Shown: positions 1 through 6,611 of the stretch, in pieces
How the letters are laid out: the number at the start of each line of letters is the position of its first letter
Position numbering within the stretch: position 1 is the stretch's first letter
Assembly: GCA_031276775.1 (NCBI GenBank)
Contig: JAISML010000249.1
Coordinates: 1 to 11,349, forward strand
DNA: 11,349 nucleotides
Origin: Eubacteriales Family XIII. Incertae Sedis bacterium
GTDB taxonomy: Bacteria; Bacillota; Clostridia; Peptostreptococcales; Anaerovoracaceae
Reading direction: 5' to 3'
Translations under genes and position numbers: made by a program
Notes under the pieces: generated by a model
What the model saw: the letters and a program-made list of their open reading frames with translations, nothing else
Database searches by the model: none
Told to the model about the DNA's origin: nothing

Positions 1-86
1 CTGTCATTGGAACGTTCAAGCGTCTTCTTTTCAAAGCTTTTCAGCGCGTTCCCCGCGCGCATTTCAATCTTTCGTATCGCACACAT
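1..86 (-). CDS. Unidentified gene, N-terminal 28 codons only (runs off the left edge)
   Basis: An ATG at 84-86 opens a minus-strand frame that stays open to the window edge. A purine-rich site (AAAGAGGTGG on the minus strand) lies about 7 bases upstream and is a credible Shine-Dalgarno sequence. The visible peptide begins MCAIRKIEMRAG, is basic and hydrophilic, and shows no signal peptide or membrane segment in the part that can be read. It starts 59 bases after the stop of the preceding TadE-like gene with no terminator between, so it is probably the next gene of the Tad operon. I do not recognise the family. A Tad operon of this type could continue with another minor subunit, a prepilin peptidase or a regulatory protein, but the fragment is too short to choose between them. 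Confidence 0.5.
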   Translation of the reverse strand, partial: MCAIRKIEMRAGNALKSFEKKTLERSND

Positions 87-145
87 GATGTGACCACCTC
101 TTTCCCGGTTGCAGACCAAAGGTTGGCGGAGCGGTTCGCGCGCTT

Positions 146-943
146 TCATCCACCGCCGCATTTGGAGCAAGCAGTATAGCCATCCGCTTCCGCGTCGCTT
201 TTGCTGACGGAAACAACATATCTCTCCACAAGGAAACAATCCCCCATATGGTACGCCTCCCCGGAATCGGAGAATCGATAGACAAGGTTGCCGTCACTTG
301 TCTCTCCGGGTTTGCAAAGCTCGCAGGGACGATAACGCGAACGCAGAGCGGAGTTCAGCATCACTTCTTTCGGTTCATTTTTGATGTACGGGCAATCCGC
401 TCCGTGATACCGCTCGCCCGATCGCGGGAAAACCCATACAACGCTCCCATCACCCTCACGCTCCATCTCATCAAAAGGCATGATGTCGGCCGCGTTGTCC
501 TTTCCCACAAAAGCGCGGCAGAGCGCTGTATTTTCAACCTCCACAAGATCCTTGAAAACGGGTGGCAGTTTTATGTCTATCGTATAATGGACGGAAACGC
601 CGATCAGATCCGTGTACATTCGTCCTCCGGACAAGCCGTAATACGGCATCCTGTATCGAATGGGACTCACTTCCACATTCCGTATGTCGTCTTCGTTTTC
701 CCGGTCAAGGCGCGCCGTCAAATCTTTTTTGAAGGTGGCGGAAAGGACAGGGACATTCGCCTCCGCTGCGAGCAAACGTGTTTCATCGGTCACGGTATGG
801 AGTACATTTTCCTGAACGGAGACGATCTTGATGAGATACCCCAACGTCAGAACGCCTATGATGAAAAGCGGCAGGAAGATCGCCGTTTCCACCGCCAACG
901 AACCTCTTGCGCCCAGACCGTTTTTGTTGCAAATCGTCTTCAT
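146..943 (-). CDS. TadE-like pseudopilin with two C-terminal H-C-CxxC modules
   Basis: This 265-aa protein is probably a minor pilin-like subunit of the Tad machine, anchored in the membrane. Residues 14-33 show a TadE-type prepilin signature: G14 followed by SLAVE, giving Glu at +5, then a hydrophobic segment to about residue 40. Residues 45-165 form a mixed, presumably extracytoplasmic region. The C-terminus is unusual. Residues about 168-210 and 220-262 are two related modules, each with YH, three residues, Cys, 22 residues, then CxxC (H180, C184, C207, C210 and H232, C236, C259, C262). The identical spacing implies an internal duplication of 52 residues and suggests two metal-binding or disulfide-stabilised knuckles. 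The start ATG overlaps the preceding stop as ATGA, with GGGAG just upstream, so translational coupling is likely. The TadE assignment rests on the N-terminus. The function of the C-terminal modules is unknown. Confidence 0.8.
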   Translation of the reverse strand: MKTICNKNGLGARGSLAVETAIFLPLFIIGVLTLGYLIKIVSVQENVLHTVTDETRLLAAEANVPVLSATFKKDLTARLDRENEDDIRNVEVSPIRYRMPYYGLSGGRMYTDLIGVSVHYTIDIKLPPVFKDLVEVENTALCRAFVGKDNAADIMPFDEMEREGDGSVVWVFPRSGERYHGADCPYIKNEPKEVMLNSALRSRYRPCELCKPGETSDGNLVYRFSDSGEAYHMGDCFLVERYVVSVSKSDAEADGYTACSKCGGG

Positions 944-2274
944 TCGCTCCCGTCCTTGCCGTACCGTTCCGTGTACGCGTAGACTTTCCCGTCCACCGTC
1001 GCTTCAAACCGGAAACCCACATAATGATCCCGCAACCGAAAGGCCTTGTCATATGTCCCCTTCAGATTGATCTGTATCAAGTCCATGATGCGCAGTATTT
1101 TCGTTTCCCGATCCGTCAAGAACAGCAGCAATCTGAGATAATCCTTATAGCTCTGCCCTGCGGAATTTGCGGGAACCACCGCTTCGTCGTCGGTAAACCC
1201 TTCCAATATCTTTTCAATATCCCGCGTTGCCCATGTGTCGGATGTCTTTGCAAAAGCCACATTCTTCCCCTCCTCAAGCAGCTGCAGATCGTTTTGTGTT
1301 TCCGCAACAACCCACGCCTCGACAATGATCGCTTCCGCAACCAGCTCCCCCACTTCGAACGCCGCCGCAAACGGCGCCGCCAAGCTTCGCACGACATTCA
1401 TCTTTGAACTGTCCGCCAACAGAGCCGCATTGTTGAGAAAAAAACGCAGCAGGTACAGTTTCATTTTCACACTTGCATAGTTCGACTCATCGCTCATTTT
1501 CCCCGACAGGATGTATTCAACCTCATTGTCGAAAAACGTATCCCTGTTTTTCGCGCCTCCGTTCGCGTGTTTGAACACGCTGACGACATATTCCGACGTC
1601 CGCACCTTGTCTGCGGTTGCATCGAACATCTCACTCAAAGAGGGTAGGCGGATCGTGGAAGGATCGAAGAGGAAAGTGTCCGTCAAACCCTCGGAAGGCA
1701 GATTTTCAATCACCGAAACATTGCGGAGCGTGCGCCCTCCGTCCTCTTTGTCCACAGACGATCCCCCGCTTTCGCCCGGGCTCCCGCCGGCCGATCCGTC
1801 CTTTTTCTCCCGTATCCATTCCGAAAGCGCAGCCTCGTTGATCTGCGCCTCAAACAAATCTACGTTCATGAGGGAATACTCTTTCAAATTCGCGGTTACG
1901 GCATCCGTCCCGTAATCAAACACGCCGGTCTTTGTACCGGGCGCCGTGAAGAATGCATACATGGTTTTGTCTTTTTTCAAACTCGCGTTGGCATAAAACG
2001 CAATGTCTTTCTCCATCTGCGCGCCGTCGCCCTTGAAAGCAAACAGACCGTAATCCGCAAACAGCTTTTTGTCGTATTCCGAGAGTACCGAGCGTCCGGC
2101 CGACTGCAAGGCGGCGTCGATGCAACTCCTGCCCGCAGCCGCTTTCGACGCCGCGAACAGCGCCGTCGCCAAGAGAATCAGACAGGAGAACAACACCGTT
2201 AACAGTACGGCAGCGCTGCCGTTCGCGCTTTCGGGCGTTTTTAAAACCCGCAATATTTTTGCAACACTTTTCAT
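940..2274 (-). CDS. DUF5702-type, TadG-like Tad-locus protein
   Basis: This 444-aa protein matches what I remember of the DUF5702 family, which occurs in Firmicutes Tad loci and resembles TadG. A short cytoplasmic N-terminus leads to one membrane segment at about residues 21-42. Typical family stretches follow: SVLSEYDKKLFADYGLF at 62-78 and VEYILSGK at 252-259, the latter followed by a leucine-rich helix. Residues 157-181 are a Gly/Ser/acidic low-complexity linker. A long hydrophobic or amphipathic helix spans about 296-323. Most of the chain is expected outside the membrane. The pilin-like G19 is followed by SAAVL, so no Glu stands at +5, and processing by prepilin peptidase is uncertain. 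The start at 2272-2274 has GGGGAA about 7 bases upstream. It lies 54 bases after the small TadE-like gene and overlaps the next gene by four bases. The molecular role of the family is unknown; a pseudopilin or surface-assembly role is inferred from context. Confidence 0.8.
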   Translation of the reverse strand: MKSVAKILRVLKTPESANGSAAVLLTVLFSCLILLATALFAASKAAAGRSCIDAALQSAGRSVLSEYDKKLFADYGLFAFKGDGAQMEKDIAFYANASLKKDKTMYAFFTAPGTKTGVFDYGTDAVTANLKEYSLMNVDLFEAQINEAALSEWIREKKDGSAGGSPGESGGSSVDKEDGGRTLRNVSVIENLPSEGLTDTFLFDPSTIRLPSLSEMFDATADKVRTSEYVVSVFKHANGGAKNRDTFFDNEVEYILSGKMSDESNYASVKMKLYLLRFFLNNAALLADSSKMNVVRSLAAPFAAAFEVGELVAEAIIVEAWVVAETQNDLQLLEEGKNVAFAKTSDTWATRDIEKILEGFTDDEAVVPANSAGQSYKDYLRLLLFLTDRETKILRIMDLIQINLKGTYDKAFRLRDHYVGFRFEATVDGKVYAYTERYGKDGSE

Positions 2275-2328
2275 TCAATCGTTCCCCACACAGCATCCGC
2301 CTCCTGCAATCCCCGCTCCGCACGGCGT

Positions 2329-2817
2329 CTAATCGGACAAAGTGTGCGCAATGCGCGCAAGATCCGTTTCGTCGATCAGATATGCCCGACCGTAACATTC
2401 CGCACGTATGCCTCTCCGACGCGTCAGCCGTCCTCCGTAATATGTTGATCCACTTTCCGCTTCCACATAGGTCGCAGCAAACTGTCTGCCCTCTCTCATC
2501 TCCACTGTGTTCGCCTCCGCCGCCCGCCTGTAACGATCCGACGTTTCATCTTCGGTGCGGATGTCCGTCGTTCCGATCTTCGCGGCGCTTTCGCTCCTGA
2601 CAAGGATGTGCAGATTGGCACGGAGCGCGGTCATCGAATACATGTTGATGAGCATATAGATTGTAAACATGACCGCCAATACGATGAGGGGAAAGTAGAT
2701 GGCGGACTCCACCATCGTTGACCCCGAAGACGCCTTGCACATTCGCCGGGCGCGATCGCACATCCCGTTTGCCCGAAAAACCGCTCCTGTTCCGTCGAAC
2801 CCAACCGTCCCGCTCAT
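2329..2817 (-). CDS. TadE-like minor pseudopilin
   Basis: This 162-aa protein has a TadE-type signal and membrane anchor. Residues 31-45 read SGSTMVESAIYFPLI: cleavage after G32 would leave Glu37 at +5, as in classic type IVb prepilins, followed by a hydrophobic helix to about residue 59. The remaining 100 residues are hydrophilic, rich in Arg and Glu, and should lie outside the membrane. The 32-residue leader is long. The ATG at 2815-2817 directly abuts the stop of the pilin gene, and only a weak GGAAAG site precedes it, so expression probably depends on coupled translation. Internal Met codons at residues 19 and 27 are possible later starts but also lack good ribosome sites. The role as a minor subunit that starts or stabilises the Flp fibre is inferred from the family and the operon. 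Confidence 0.75.
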   Translation of the reverse strand: MSGTVGFDGTGAVFRANGMCDRARRMCKASSGSTMVESAIYFPLIVLAVMFTIYMLINMYSMTALRANLHILVRSESAAKIGTTDIRTEDETSDRYRRAAEANTVEMREGRQFAATYVEAESGSTYYGGRLTRRRGIRAECYGRAYLIDETDLARIAHTLSD

Positions 2818-2997
2818 CTACGAAAACTTTCCGGAGGACAGATCGGAAAACACGTCATCCACAAAGGATTGTATCTGCGTCCGAAAGATCAACCCGATGA
2901 CGACCGCGATCGCCACAAGGATCGCCACTTGCACGAGTTCCATGCCTTTTTTGTCGGTCGCGACGGCGCGCATGGCCTTTACAACTTTTTTCTTCAT
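2818..2997 (-). CDS. Flp1-like type IVb pilin, 59 aa
   Basis: This short gene is the best candidate for the main pilin. The 59-aa product begins MKKKVVKAMRAVATDKKG, a basic leader of 18 residues, and continues with a hydrophobic helix (residues 21-38) and a short C-terminal helix, FVDDVFSDL at 45-53. That is the layout of Flp1-like pilins in Firmicutes. Cleavage after G18 would give a mature pilin of 41 residues beginning MELVQ. The usual Glu at +5 is Gln23 here, while Glu20 sits at +2. A strong AAGGAG site ends 8 bases before the ATG, better than most sites in this operon and consistent with a highly made subunit. It lies 111 bases after tadC, the largest gap in the operon, and its TAG is followed at once by the ATG of the TadE-like gene. 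Confidence 0.8.
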   Translation of the reverse strand: MKKKVVKAMRAVATDKKGMELVQVAILVAIAVVIGLIFRTQIQSFVDDVFSDLSSGKFS

Positions 2998-3005
2998 TTT
3001 TTTCT

Positions 3006-3011
3006 CTCCTT
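3006..3011 (-). promoter_or_regulatory. Ribosome binding site of the pilin gene
   Basis: AAGGAG on the minus strand, 8 bases from the ATG at 2995-2997. It supports the short pilin reading frame as real and fixes its start. The rest of the 111-base gap to tadC holds a small TGCAC-GTTG-GTGCA hairpin (3051-3064) and an AT-rich stretch, but no promoter or terminator I can defend. Confidence 0.75.
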
Positions 3012-3108
3012 TTCAAACGTTCATTCCTCTGACCAATCATTGATATTTTATGCACCAACGTGCAGGGCATACGCACTTTGCGATCACGCGTCCGGCTCCG
3101 CGAATCCG

Positions 3109-4470
3109 TCACCGCATGTTCATCACGGCCGGCGCGACGGTGATGAGGAGGATCGCCAAGAGTTGGAGCGCCATGGGGAACGTCAGTTTCGTTTCGGCCA
3201 ACCGTCCGCGTTCCTCGGCGTTCTTCTTTCTGAATTTCCAAAGAATCAGGCTCTCCTGCGACAATTTTTCGGCCAAGGCGTTTCCTCTGTCGATGTTGTC
3301 GGCCAAAATCGTACTGAACCGCATGATCTCCCGATGTCCGCTCCGCGCCGCCATATCCGTGAATTCCGACACGAGCGTGGTGTTGGACGCCCGCATGCGC
3401 CGATTCATGTCGATCAACTCCTCGTAAAAGCGTTGTTCTTCCCCTTCCCTCCGTCGATGCTCGTAATCGTCCGCAATCTTCGCAATCGCACTCGTAATGA
3501 CCAAGCCGGCATTCAGCAGGAGCAGAAGTTTGTTCAAGAATCCGGGAAAGTCACGCCGAACCTCATCACGCCATTCTTTGACGGATTTGTCCACGAGGGA
3601 ATACCTGCTTTTATGCACCGCGCAACCGATGAAAACCAAGACGAATGCGAGGATGGCAAAACTGTAATCCCCGGGCGAACGCCAAGCCAGACGGATGCCG
3701 GAAGTTGTTTCCCCGGGGAGAGACAAGGCAGCTTCGGTCGCACTTTCGTTGACGCGTTTCACCACTTTTATCAGGCTGTCTTCCAAATTTCTTCCGTAAT
3801 CGTAATCCGCTCCGGGGCTGCCAAGAATCACACGCATGGAAACATCCTCCTGCGCTTCGCCTTTCCTCAAACGCGCGGTGAGTTTCACCTCGTCCCCCTG
3901 CGTGCCCTCGATCAGATTGACGCGTCCGCGCTCATCCACCAGATCCTCCCTGTCGCTCGCCCATGTGAGGTCTATGCCTGTCTCCCCGTCCGCAAGCGGC
4001 AGATTCAAATCGGAGACAACCGCGTTCAAACTCGTGTTTTCTCCCAATATCAGCTGCGGCAATCTCTTTTTCAGGGCTGCGATCTGTTTTTCCGCAACGC
4101 CCGCTTCGGCTTCTTTCGGCAATACCTTGACGACGACCTTGCGTTTCATCCGATCCTTTCCGTAAACTGCCTCAACCTCCGCGCCGACCATCCGAACGGC
4201 GCCCCCGTGCTCATCCCTGTCGATTGCGGACAGACCTTCGCGCGAAACGCCCGTCGCCGTCGCCGCCAAGGAACAGACAAGCAACAAGGCGATCAACAAA
4301 TACCTGCGCATCGTCCGAGCCTTGGCCGCAGCGATCAGCGGTTCCGCGGAACCGCCGACATAAGCCGAGCGGTACCGCCGTTCCATCACATCCCTGCGGC
4401 CCGACCAACCGTCCGGCAAAACCATGGTCAGTCTGCGGAGCCATCCATCCATCCAATTCATCGCTTTCAT
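3109..4470 (-). CDS. tadC: TadC-like platform protein with an inserted Ig-like extracytoplasmic region
   Basis: This 453-aa protein is the second inner-membrane platform protein of the Tad machine. Its C-terminal third is a type II secretion F (T2SSF) domain, residues about 306-426, with the helix-rich pattern seen in TadC, ending in a membrane helix at 431-451. The N-terminal part is unusual: a membrane segment at 56-74, then about 190 residues rich in beta strands, then a second membrane segment at 267-285. Within that stretch, 148-217 resembles an atrophied bacterial Ig repeat (LNLPLADGETGIDLTW, then a GRV turn and a VILG end), and 233-266 looks like a partial second copy (LSLPGETTSGIRLAW). 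Topology suggests the insert faces outside. The frame is open farther upstream, but the ATG at 4468-4470 has GAGGGA 9 bases before it and lies 13 bases after the tadB stop, so I chose it. TadC is assigned by gene order and the T2SSF domain. Confidence 0.82.
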   Translation of the reverse strand: MKAMNWMDGWLRRLTMVLPDGWSGRRDVMERRYRSAYVGGSAEPLIAAAKARTMRRYLLIALLLVCSLAATATGVSREGLSAIDRDEHGGAVRMVGAEVEAVYGKDRMKRKVVVKVLPKEAEAGVAEKQIAALKKRLPQLILGENTSLNAVVSDLNLPLADGETGIDLTWASDREDLVDERGRVNLIEGTQGDEVKLTARLRKGEAQEDVSMRVILGSPGADYDYGRNLEDSLIKVVKRVNESATEAALSLPGETTSGIRLAWRSPGDYSFAILAFVLVFIGCAVHKSRYSLVDKSVKEWRDEVRRDFPGFLNKLLLLLNAGLVITSAIAKIADDYEHRRREGEEQRFYEELIDMNRRMRASNTTLVSEFTDMAARSGHREIMRFSTILADNIDRGNALAEKLSQESLILWKFRKKNAEERGRLAETKLTFPMALQLLAILLITVAPAVMNMR

Positions 4471-4479
4471 ACCGATCTT

Positions 4480-4485
4480 TCCCTC
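4480..4485 (-). promoter_or_regulatory. Ribosome binding site deciding the tadC start
   Basis: GAGGGA on the minus strand, 9 bases before the ATG at 4468-4470, overlapping the last codon of tadB. The longer frame beginning at 4542 would lie inside tadB and has no comparable site, so the shorter start is preferred. Confidence 0.55.
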
Positions 4486-5410
4486 ATACGCGTATGTCGG
4501 TGATCCGCGCGCTCCAACAGAACGCGACGCCCTGCACGGCAAGCGCTACCGTCATGATGCATGTGCCGATCGGTGTGCCATACAGCGGCGCGAGATAATC
4601 AGGCGACGAAAACTGCAAAAAGAGAAGCATCAGCGGCGGCAAACCCGACAGAATCCTCGCCTCATATTTTTTCTGCGCCGTCAAAGTCAGTATTTCACTG
4701 CGAATATCGATCTTGTCGATGATCTGTTCGGAAGCGCGGCGAATCGCCCGTACCGTATCTCCGCCCGTCGTAAGACAGGTGAAATACACATCCACAAAAT
4801 CGACGATGTCTTCGCAAGCGCTGCGATCGGCAAAATCGCAGAGAACCTCCTTTTCGCGTTCGCGATATTTGAACAGCCGGCTCGTCATGTATCGAACCTC
4901 CCTCACAATGGGCGCGTCTTCGGCATAGATCAGACTCAAATTCCCCTCCGCCTCCTTCAGCGCCTCAGGCAATTGTCTGCCCGTGGAAAAAGAAGCGGAG
5001 AGGGAGGCGAGCAAATCCTTGAATTGGATCGACAGGGCAAGCCGCTGTTTTGCGCCCAGATAGCTTTCATAGTATCTTCTGCACGGCAAAGCAAGCAGAA
5101 TCATGAGCGCCGCGATCGGCAGATTGTGATAAAAAAGCAGACCGAGCATCGCCCCGACGCCTCCGGCGATCGGATAATACCGTCGCCGTTCCCTGCCATT
5201 CAATCGATAATACCGATAGTCCGCCGCTGTTTCGGACTTCGCGTCCGTCGCGGGCGCGCCGCATCCGTCCGCATCTTCCGTTTTGCGGACAAAAGGAAGC
5301 GCAAACTTTCCGTTCAGCGGATGTACCGCCTTTCGATCCTGCGTTACAGCATTCCGTTCCGTCCGGCTATGCCTGATTTTGCGTCCGATTCCCAATTGTT
5401 TCACCTTCAC
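4484..5410 (-). CDS. tadB: TadB-like inner-membrane platform protein
   Basis: This 308-aa T2SSF-family protein is the first platform protein of the Tad system and would couple the TadA ATPase to pilin extrusion. Residues 79-110 form one or two membrane segments, the cytoplasmic T2SSF domain covers about 127-250 (FKDLLASLSASFSTGRQLPEAL is its typical opening and lies at 130-151), and two membrane helices follow at 251-267 and 279-299. The first 75 residues are a hydrophilic, Arg-rich tail with no family match I know. The start is uncertain: the frame opens with GTG at 5408-5410, 44 bases inside the tadA gene, without a good ribosome site. GTG at 5404 or TTG at 5395 (preceded by AAGGTG) are alternatives that shorten the product by 2 to 5 residues. 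No ATG occurs before residue 88, inside the first membrane segment. It sits directly between the ATPase and tadC, the standard Tad order. Confidence 0.83.
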   Translation of the reverse strand: MKVKQLGIGRKIRHSRTERNAVTQDRKAVHPLNGKFALPFVRKTEDADGCGAPATDAKSETAADYRYYRLNGRERRRYYPIAGGVGAMLGLLFYHNLPIAALMILLALPCRRYYESYLGAKQRLALSIQFKDLLASLSASFSTGRQLPEALKEAEGNLSLIYAEDAPIVREVRYMTSRLFKYREREKEVLCDFADRSACEDIVDFVDVYFTCLTTGGDTVRAIRRASEQIIDKIDIRSEILTLTAQKKYEARILSGLPPLMLLFLQFSSPDYLAPLYGTPIGTCIMTVALAVQGVAFCWSARITDIRV

Positions 5411-6611
5411 CGATGTTTACCATAAATTTTGTTTTGTCAATCAACCGATTCCCTGTCGGCACGAGACCTTGTCCCTGTTTGAAGACAAAGAGTTTATTCA
5501 ACGTGACTTCCCCATCTTTCATCCCCGCGATCTCCGCTATCTCCAGCACCATGCGACGCGCGTTCGGCAGTCTGCCGAGGTGAACCATGATGTCTATGCC
5601 CTCCGTGATCTGCCGTCTGATGGCATCGATGGGAAAGTCGGCAGCCTGCAGGAACATGGCTTCCAATCTGTACAGCATCCCCTCGGGCGAATTGCCGTGA
5701 CCCGTACTCAGAGAACCGTCGTGCCCTGTGTTCATGGCTTGTATCATATCCAACACCTCTTCTCCGCGCACCTCTCCCACGATGATCCGATCGGGGCGCA
5801 TACGCAGACTGGAGCGGATTAATTGCCGCATGCTTACGGCGCCTTTGTTCTGTGCGTTCGCGTTGCGGCACTCCAAACGCACGAGATTTTCAGTCTCCCT
5901 GATCTGCAACTCCGCAGAGTCCTCAATGGTGATGACGCGCTCACGCTTGGGAATAAAATTGGCAAGCGCGTTCAAAAAGGTGGTCTTGCCCGAACTTGTG
6001 CCGCCGCTGATGAAGGTGTTGTATGCGGCTTTCACCAGTGTCGTGAGAAAGTCCGCCGCCTCCTGCGTAATGGCGCCGTACGCGAGAAGCTCCCGCATGG
6101 TGATGCGCGATTCCGGGAATTTCCGTATGGTGAGGATCGGACCGTTCAACGCCACATTTTTATATACCGCATTGACCCTGGAACCGTCTTCCAACCTGGC
6201 GTCCAGAATGGGCGCCAGTTCGTTGACTTCCCTGTGGACTTTCGCGGCGATGCGCCGTATCACTTCTTCGAGTTCTTCTGTGCTTTCAAACGAAACCGCC
6301 TCTCTGCGAATTTCACCCGCCCGCTCCGTGAAAACAGTGTCCGCGCCGTTCACCATGATCTCCGATACGGTCGGATCGTCCGCAAACGGCTGCAATATGC
6401 TGAGATCCTTCCTGATTCTGTTGAACACCGTGTCCGTGACGCGGATCTTGTCCCGGACGGGCAGAAACGCGTACTCCCTGCCACGCAACACCCTGTTTTC
6501 GATACGTTGCCTTACGTTCTCATCACTCAGATCCCCGTCATAATGCAGGCGGACATCGGCGCGCATTTCATCCGACAGTTGTTTTATCGCGTTCTCATGA
6601 TTGAAATGCAT
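5367..6611 (-). CDS. cpaF: TadA/CpaF-type secretion ATPase
   Basis: This 414-aa protein is the hexameric motor ATPase (type II/IV secretion superfamily, CpaF/TadA branch) that powers pilin assembly at the cytoplasmic face. All family motifs are intact. Walker A is GGTSSGKTT at about residues 203-211, the Asp box ITIEDSAEL at 227-235, Walker B RIIVGEVRG at 275-283, and the His box GHDGSLSTGH at 296-305. The N-terminal domain contains the usual EIMVNG stretch near residues 84-89. Length is normal for the family. The frame could start seven codons earlier, but the ATG at 6609-6611 has GGAGGG 8 bases upstream and is preferred. It then overlaps the end of the TadZ-like gene by 17 bases and runs 44 bases into tadB, which indicates a tightly coupled operon. 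TadA could in principle also drive retraction, as no separate retraction ATPase is visible. Confidence 0.95.
   Translation of the reverse strand: MHFNHENAIKQLSDEMRADVRLHYDGDLSDENVRQRIENRVLRGREYAFLPVRDKIRVTDTVFNRIRKDLSILQPFADDPTVSEIMVNGADTVFTERAGEIRREAVSFESTEELEEVIRRIAAKVHREVNELAPILDARLEDGSRVNAVYKNVALNGPILTIRKFPESRITMRELLAYGAITQEAADFLTTLVKAAYNTFISGGTSSGKTTFLNALANFIPKRERVITIEDSAELQIRETENLVRLECRNANAQNKGAVSMRQLIRSSLRMRPDRIIVGEVRGEEVLDMIQAMNTGHDGSLSTGHGNSPEGMLYRLEAMFLQAADFPIDAIRRQITEGIDIMVHLGRLPNARRMVLEIAEIAGMKDGEVTLNKLFVFKQGQGLVPTGNRLIDKTKFMVNIGEGETIGNRTQNQA

Noticed and set aside
248..982. A 244-codon plus-strand frame opposite the last TadE-like gene
   Set aside because: The minus strand carries the TadE signature and the duplicated Cys modules; the plus frame shows no family and no ribosome site.
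3020..3064. A separate promoter for the pilin in the 111-base gap
   Set aside because: A TAAAAT-like box is present, but no -35 box stands at a normal distance, so I could not support it.
2855..3241. A 128-codon minus-strand frame across the tadC end and the pilin region
   Set aside because: It overlaps both tadC and the pilin in another frame, is very Arg-rich and lacks a ribosome site, while the short pilin frame has a strong one and a clear prepilin layout.
2869..4503. A 544-codon open frame on the plus strand opposite tadC and the pilin
   Set aside because: It is antisense to genes with clear motifs, His/Arg-rich, and without domain signatures. High GC content makes such shadow frames common.
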